The notes under the pieces are model-generated. The model had not been told where the DNA came from. It did not search any database and worked only from the letters and a program-made list of their open reading frames with translations. Of a stretch of 64,000 bases of DNA, positions 58,244 to 64,000 are shown piece by piece. This stretch comes from Membranipora membranacea (lineage: Eukaryota > Bryozoa > Gymnolaemata > Cheilostomatida > Membraniporidae), in contig OU612071.1 of NCBI GenBank assembly GCA_914767715.1, positions 806,001 to 870,000 on the forward strand, given 5' to 3'. A program made the position numbers and the translations under genes. Within the stretch, counting starts at the first letter, position 1; every line of letters starts with the position of its first letter.

Positions 58244-58924
58244 TGTAGAGGTTTTTAGGGGGGGGTTACCCTAAGGCGGCGATACGCGCCACTGCAACCA
58301 CGTACCTTGCCTATTTATGCTGAGTACGCCGACTCTCTAACACGATTACGCCAACTCTATCTAAGTGGAAATGTATCAAGTATGCCGACTCTGTCTGCCT
58401 GTGAATATACCGAGTACGCCGACTCTATCTGAGGGAAAGGTAACAAGTACGCCGACTCTATCTCATCTGGAAATATCACTGCCTGACATCGGGGCTGGCC
58501 TTGGGGGGGGGGGGGGTGGAGCCATGGACAAAGAAGGTAGCCTTATTTATCTGGCCAGACAAATGGCAGGGAAGGGAAGGGAAGGGAAGGGAAGGGATAT
58601 AGACAATGTAGTAGCCCTATTTATCTTGCAAGACAAATCGAGGGGGGGGGGAGGGATTTGGACGATCATTACCTTATTTGTTCTTCAGCTGCAAAATACT
58701 AACTGGGAGGAACTTATTCCACTGTGTTTAGTTAAAAAAGCATAGTAGGTCATGTGATACCAACCATTGGTACTAACTGTGGAAATTTTCAATGTAAAAT
58801 TACATAGATGGCTTGTATGAGTTAAAATTAGAAAATTTACTAATAATGATGAGATGGGAAGAACTAATAATAATAATAATAAAGCATGTAAAATAAAATT
58901 TTAAATGTCCAGCTATCCACCACA
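58244..58924 (-). repeat. Long TIR, inverted arm b
   Basis: Matches the left arm over its whole length, including an added GGGAAGGGAAGGGAAGGG simple run (58572-58597) and a G run (58504-58516). Ends AAATGTCCAGCTATCCACCA. Confidence 0.8.
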
Positions 58925-59080
58925 ACCAATCAGACGGTAGGGCAGGTAATGATTCAAGATCTGTTTTGACCTGTAGCTTTACCTGTGAGGCAATCTGCCC
59001 ACTCAAACAGTGAATTTTCAAACCTTCACTGTTTCAATATGAATGAATCTAGGGATTCTTTACAATCTTTGATGGAAAAC

Positions 59081-59144
59081 GCCCAAAACGGCCTGCAGCC
59101 CAAAACGGCCCGCGGGCCGTTTTGGGCTGCAGGCCGTTTTGGGC
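59081..59144. repeat. 64-bp perfect palindrome
   Basis: Symmetric about 59112/59113 with no spacer. Each half is built from two CCAAAACGGCC-type blocks (CCCAAAACGGCCTGCAGCCC on the left). GC-rich in an AT-rich region. The same AACGGCCC word starts the following tandem repeats. Confidence 0.95.
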
Positions 59145-59154
59145 CCGCGGTGAA

Positions 59155-59640
59155 AAACGGCCCTGCATGATTTATGAGTTCTCAAAGTCTCAAAACCTCT
59201 AAAAAACGAGTTAAGTCAACAAATTTAAGTTTTAGGGAAAAAACCTTAAGTTTTGGGAAAAAAAACTTAAGTTTTTGGGAAAAAACTTAAGATTTAAAAC
59301 TTTAAAAAAAAACGGCCCAGCATGATTTTTGAGTTCTCCAAGTCCCAAAACCTCTTAAAACGAATTAAGTCAACAAATTTAAGTTTTAGGGAAAAAACTT
59401 AAGATTTTGGGAAAAAGTTTTTAAAACTCAAGTTTTCAAATTTTTCAAATAAGCAGCCAAGTATGATTTTTGAGCTCTCCAAGTCACAAAGCATATATAA
59501 AACAAGTAACATCAACAGACTTATGTTTTTTGGGAAAACACTTGATTTTTAAATTTTGATTTTAAACAAAATTTTTACTTTCGAGTTCTTCCAGTCCTGA
59601 AAGCTCTGTAAAACAACAAGTCAACAAAGCCAAGTAAACT
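59155..59640 (+). repeat. Degenerate tandem repeat, four units of about 120-150 bp
   Basis: Units begin near 59158, 59311, 59453 and 59574, each with GCATGATTT-TGAGTTCTC, AAGTC-CAAAACCTCT and AAGTCAACAAATTTAAGTTT or decayed forms. Divergence increases away from the palindrome. Confidence 0.8.
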
Positions 59641-59843
59641 GTAACCTTATAGAAATAAATGTAACAGTTGACATGGCTTAGGACAATAAAATACGTAATA
59701 TGTAAATGCAAGGATGTTTAACTTACGCGCATATAATTTGTTTGTTTTCATAGTACATTTCTCGATGTAGTTTACACCAGTGTAACATGCAGTGAGGTTT
59801 CACTAATCATATTCCGCTTCTTCTATCGCAATTGCAGATATGC

Positions 59844-60585
59844 CTATCTCATCAGCCTGATTGCAATGAACCCTAGTAGGTCTTTGAGGTTTTTCGTACG
59901 ATTAAATTTATCAAAGGCTGATAAAATTGACCTATTTATTTTCAGAAAACGTTTATTCCTTATCCTGGTGGCCTCTCCCACCTTCACCAGCTGCACCTGT
60001 TTCATGGCCTCCTTTGCCTCTAAAGCAAGCCTTGCCATAAGCTTCCATGTGATTGCTTTTGCTTTGGTTAGGTCATTCAGCCGTTTGTGGTAGCCTGTGG
60101 AGGGATAATACAACCAAATGGCAATATGAAGATTGGCAGTGAATCACAAAATTAGTAATACCAACACACAGGCAGATTGTCAGGTCCTCAATTACTTCAG
60201 CATTGTTAGAAAAGATGCTAAATACTATTATTGTGTTGATCTGAAATGTGTTCAGTAAGAAAATAAACAACTCGAATCAATTTTTTGGAAAGACATAAAA
60301 AACATTGTGGATAAATACGCAACAAGCATTGTAAACATGCGCTGCATGCCCTTTGATGATCCTTGGATTTTCCCTACCTTCCAAGTCATTATTGGCACGT
60401 ATCTTTACTGAAACCTCTGTTGGCTTCCATCTCCAAACATATTCATAATACAACAACAATTCTTCGGCAGGGGCTGACTTTGCCATTTCTCTTAGCCAAC
60501 CTAGTGCTGGAACCACTCCCTCAGGTGGAAGTAGCGCCAGTCCCATTACCATCTGTACAAATTGTTCAATATTTCCTGTACCATC
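59844..60585 (-). pseudogene. MULE-like transposase B, C-terminal exons
   Basis: Minus-strand exon 60585-60378 (the open frame extends up to 60699) reads GTGNIEQFVQMVMGLALLPP, ...LLLYYEYVWRW and IRANNDLEG. It splices in phase 1 to exon 60094-59844, reading YHKRLNDLTKAKAITWKLMA and ending LGFIAIRLMR then stop. The R-x-N-N-x-L-E-G...H block is the C-terminal signature of MULE-type DDE transposases in animals. The DDE-bearing N-terminal exons are missing, so this is a truncated copy unless it is served by the upstream exons of copy A. Confidence 0.65.
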
Positions 60586-60760
60586 CTGTGTTTCAAAATA
60601 TAGGGGATGTTTAGTTTTAAGCATGACCAGATATAACATAATCCGGGCTAGGTATTTGATTGATTTTGCACCTGTTGATAACTGCTTTATAACTGGCACA
60701 GGCTTATCTAGTATAATCTGCTGCGAGAAGCGTTGTAGCGTGTAATTATAAGCCGCTTAC

Positions 60761-60768
60761 TATAAAAG
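60761..60768 (+). promoter_or_regulatory. Lone TATA-like box
   Basis: TATAAAAGGGGCGG on the plus strand is a strong consensus, but no plus-strand gene follows. It may be chance or the promoter of an unseen transcript. Confidence 0.25.
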
Positions 60769-60799
60769 GGGCGGAACGTAGACCACTAAACAAACAGTT

Positions 60800-62000
60800 T
60801 TCCTTCGCGAAGCTGTAATTAATCGCACGTGTCCCTCTTACCTGGAACATCAACATGACCTCATCCAGTCATTTTTTTGGTTTTTGCAACAATTTATTGT
60901 AATTAAAATCAAAGGACTAAAATAGTGAAATAAAATAAGGCAGCGGCATGGTCAGATTAGTCCAGGACTAGTATGGCGACCATCCGATTATCATGAAAAC
61001 GAAGGCTACTCAACAAGAAGCTAACCACACCCCCACAGCGAGGACGCCAACCTCCCACGCAAAGCAGAAGGAGCCGCCCTCTCCTCCCCCAGTAGGTGTA
61101 AATTCCACAGGTTAACACCTGTGGTTAACATTGACCTCTCCCCTCTACAGTTGTTGGCTCTCTTTGGGGAAAATTTTTCCTTCGACCTAGTGGCTGTAAT
61201 GGCAGGGGTTTGAATTTCTAACTCCCCATTAAGGCGAGTATTAAGTTTGTGTGTTGGGGATGTTTTACGATATTTTATTGGGAGCATCTAGCAGAGGCAT
61301 CTTACTGTTAGCATGGTTTACATAGAAAGGAAATAGCCACTGCATTGTGGTCATTATAAAAGAACAAAAAGAATCTGACATCACATCCTGTGATGTCTGT
61401 TAGCAGACTAATTAACTGTCATCGTTAAGGCATGGCATATATAACATTGCCTCCCCTTTAAGAGGGTTTATATCTCCCTGGGGGCTTATCGACTCTCACC
61501 TGGCGATTAAACTTGTTATGCCAGCCTGAAAACGGAAACAATATTATTCAATAGGCACACATAGCTCCTGTTTTAAAGAAGCCTGTGATTATTATTTACT
61601 TTCAAGCTATAGTAACGCCTCCCAATATTTGGTATCATATTGGATGTCTTGGGCTAATCAAGAGCACTGTCTCTTGATTAACCAGATACCTCCAATAGGA
61701 CTTGTAGCAATATTTTAGATAGCCTATGAATTCAGTTGTACCGATGAGCTTCATTCAAGTAAATTTTCATTGTCATGCTATTAGCAATTCTTCTACTACC
61801 TAAGCAATATGTCATATACCAAAAGGCGCTACTATAGCTTTAACTTTATGATTTAAAGCATAGATTTTTGTAACACAGAAACAAAATGTTGGTTGTTGCT
61901 CATTGCATACTGAGTGATGAACCTTTCTGATCAAGTGAAGATTGCTTTACAAGGTTTTTGTTCAAATATGAACAACCTTAAACGAATTGTGAAATTGAAT
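60800..62000. other. Between the two MULE copies; no gene seen
   Basis: Contains small hairpins GACATCACATCCTGTGATGT (61378) and TAATCAAGAG / CTCTTGATTA (61657-61680). The minus frame 61021-61287 has no recognised domain. It could be an intron if the two MULE parts are one gene. Confidence 0.4.
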
Positions 62001-62009
62001 GACAGTTAC

Positions 62010-63823
62010 CTTCCAGAGAGTTATTTGTCCTTATCGCCTGTCGATACACACTCCAGAATTTTGGCTCAAATCTTCCATTGAGCCATGTAATCTCAAAATA
62101 CTCAAACAACTGCCTAAAGTGAGGCTCGTTGTTCTCCGCGACCACATAGCGATAAGCTTCCTGAATCAAGTGGACTGGTAGGTAGGAGAGCCCCCACAGA
62201 AACCCACAAACACGACGAGTGTTGTGGTGATGGCGATAGCCTGATGCGAGACCTGTAACATTAACCATGCACTATCAAGTTTTTGAGGTTGAGCTGATGT
62301 GAGAAGTTATGCTAGTATAAAGTTTTTCTTTTTTCGTGGTTACTAACCTTGTAGAGAAACTCGGCGATGACTTTTTGTGCTTTCTCAATTATGACTAAAT
62401 AACTTCATAAGAAGTTAAAATTCGATATTTAATATATTATTAATATATCGGTTTATTGCATATTTATAATCATAATATTATTATTAATCATAGTCATAGT
62501 TATTTATGCATAACGTTGACTTCTTACCAAGCTTTTGCACCCTGCGCCAGATGCATTTCTGGAAATGGAAATTACATCCGACTATATGTACTCCTTGAAA
62601 CGCTGCTGAAGCAGCAGTCCAGATCCCTAAACAGACAAATGAGAAGACTTTTTATGATACGACTGTGCACAAGGCAATAAATGTCTTTTGTTTGATACAA
62701 ATCGGAGGATTGGTCAAGGAAATTCTACACAGAACAAACACAACATTGCAAAACACTACCATGTTAATTGTTCTATCACTGCGTGAAAAACATTCATAAA
62801 GATGATTGTAGATTGCCAATAAAAGCGTATATGTACCAAGAAAAAATGAAGAAGTTGCCCTCAATTAACAAACCCCAAAACGAGGCTTCATTATTGACAT
62901 CTTGTGAATTAAAATTTACAGTTTGTATTTCAAATTTTACATCCGACTATATGTACTCCTTGAAACGCTGCTGAAGCAGCAGTCCAGATCCCTAAACAGA
63001 CAAATGAGAAGATTTACAGCTCAGTCAGGTGTGTTATGATATTCTTTCACGAACAATTTAATTGTGTACCTTTCTCAAAATCGATGATGATGGTTTGAAC
63101 ATTGAGATTGGCGATTTTCTTTAACTCATTGAACACCTACAAGAAGGCATAATGGAAAATATAATTGGAAAGCAGTCAGGCATTCTTTAAAATACACCAA
63201 ACCCGAATTTAAACACACAGTCTCAAATAAATACAGTGGAATAGTATAGTAATTATATTAGAAGATGTCAAGAATTATTTGATACCAAGCTACTAGTTTG
63301 GAGAGGTTAATCGTTAAAGGAAAAAAATGTCAACAATTGCACAAAAATCCTACTTCCTCTACATTAAATCTGAAAGTCAGCCACAGACCAAAGTGTCTTA
63401 CACGCAAGCGATCAATCCTGCTATAGAGAATAATTAGCATGGTCATTAAAGTGAGGCTCTTCAATTGCCAAATCCGAGGAAAGTAGTTAAGAATAGGATC
63501 AGGTAACCACTTGACGACCTGCACAGGAGAAATTTCTGAATAATTTTAGTTCAACTTTAACATATTAACTGGTTTGCAATTAATAATGGCGTGATCTTAA
63601 ACGAGATAGTCTGATCAGTGGGTGACCTGTCGCTAATTAAACAGGATATCTAACCATCAAATAGTCTGCCTGCTGCTTTGAAGACATAAGGACATATACG
63701 GAGGGTAGTTGCTTTCCCCCATTGGCTGTTCTAACAAAGCAGTTTATTGTCAGAAGTTGTTGGAAAGGTTTGACAACTGTCTTGAAGGTTCCATCTATAC
63801 CCCTACAATTGAAATTAGTCATG
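62010..63823 (-). pseudogene. MULE-like transposase A, four exons
   Basis: Minus-strand exons 63823-63655 (GIDGTFKTVVKPFQQLLTIN, LPSVYVLMSSKQQADYLM), 63136-63070 (VFNELKKIANLNVQTIIIDF, EK), 62626-62528 (GIWTAASAAFQGVHIVGCNF, then HFQKCIWRRVQKLG) and 62252-62010 (RRVCGFLWGLSYLPVHLIQE, ...IRTNNSLEG) join with GT-AG borders in phases 0, 1 and 1 without a stop. First Asp in GIDGTF, second in IIIDFE and the C-x-FHF-Q block are the known MULE DDE landmarks. Upstream exons (zinc finger, N-terminus) are not recognised before the window edge. The expected next exon after LEG is not found until 60094. Intact reading suggests a fairly young or domesticated copy; the evidence does not decide. Confidence 0.75.
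62937..63013 (+). repeat. Partial exon duplication of the MULE A gene
   Basis: About 77 bp identical to 62572-62648 (from TTACATCCGACTATATGTAC to CAAATGAGAAGA). It copies the 5' part of exon 62528-62626 with its 3' splice site into the preceding intron. Confidence 0.9.
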
Positions 63824-64000
63824 CTGAAGAAAGAAAATAATATATTGAAAATACAACAATATTATGAAAAGAGGTGACAAAAGGAAGAAGACCTGCAAAC
63901 ATGCAAATTCAATATTTGGCCGGCTGCATCGATAGATGCTGTTTGTTGAGACAGGATGACTTTCTAAATTACCAAGGCCCACGCATCCCATACAATGTAG

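Larger units (their letters stand above)
55169..58924. mobile_element. DNA element(s) with very long terminal inverted repeats
   Basis: Left arm 55169-55830 is inverted at 58244-58924 (about 660-680 bp) and, shorter, at 56224-56611. The ends are TGTGGGGGATTTTCCACCAC on the left and a TCCACCACA-type end on the right. Inside each arm is a subterminal array of about 25-31-bp units built on GAGTCGTCGTACTCG, with poly-C/G runs, and an inner conserved block CAGTGGCGGGTATCGCCGCC. Either an element of 3.76 kb contains a nested arm, or a 1.44-kb element (55169-56611) lies beside a partial copy. No transposase is recognised. Target-site duplications were not seen. Confidence 0.75.

Overview
The window is eukaryotic, AT-rich DNA from an animal genome. 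It has GT-AG introns of about 0.15-0.55 kb, many tRNA-derived SINEs, non-LTR retrotransposon (LINE) debris, DNA transposons (CACTA/Plavaka-like, MULE-like and hAT-type MITEs) and several minisatellites. The transposon mix, the absence of operons and one very large ankyrin-repeat gene suggest a marine invertebrate, possibly a sponge or another early-branching animal. That placement is inference. There is no rRNA gene, CRISPR array or bacterial-type gene cluster.

Layout. 1-5 kb: LINE endonuclease and RT-tail fragments, dispersed repeats, a SINE and a small element with inverted ends. 5-10 kb: tRNA-like repeats and a 57-bp minisatellite. 10.2-15.6 kb: a decayed intron-containing transposase of Plavaka/CACTA type, with one intron made wholly of a (GTAG)n microsatellite. 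16-24.3 kb: a SINE, a LINE zinc-finger tail, and a broken CR1/Jockey-like LINE on the minus strand inside a pair of 223-bp inverted repeats. 24.6-27.5 kb: a diverged copy of the promoter/5' region of the ankyrin gene, a 15-bp minisatellite, a 111-bp triplicate, RT fragments and a SINE. 27.9-28.8 kb: exons of a ubiquitin-specific protease on the minus strand. 31.8-32.9 kb: a long GGGGCCAAGTTT minisatellite.

33.2-42.6 kb holds the one gene that looks intact and host-like. It has a TATA/Inr-type promoter, 34 ankyrin repeats of 39 residues, a GlnD-like nucleotidyltransferase motif and TPR-like repeats, in four coding exons that join in phase to give about 2,357 residues. Its constant frame with a few variable surface positions resembles a recognition array joined to an enzymatic domain, and it is the best candidate for an undescribed system here.

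43-55 kb: repeats, a LINE tail, an RT ORF on the minus strand, and two hAT-type MITEs carrying tRNA-like modules, one with a perfect 8-bp target-site duplication. 55.2-58.9 kb: a DNA element with very long terminal inverted repeats containing subterminal minisatellites. 59.1 kb: a 64-bp perfect palindrome. 59.8-63.8 kb: exons of two MULE-like transposases on the minus strand. Most of the rest is unannotatable AT-rich intergenic or intronic DNA.
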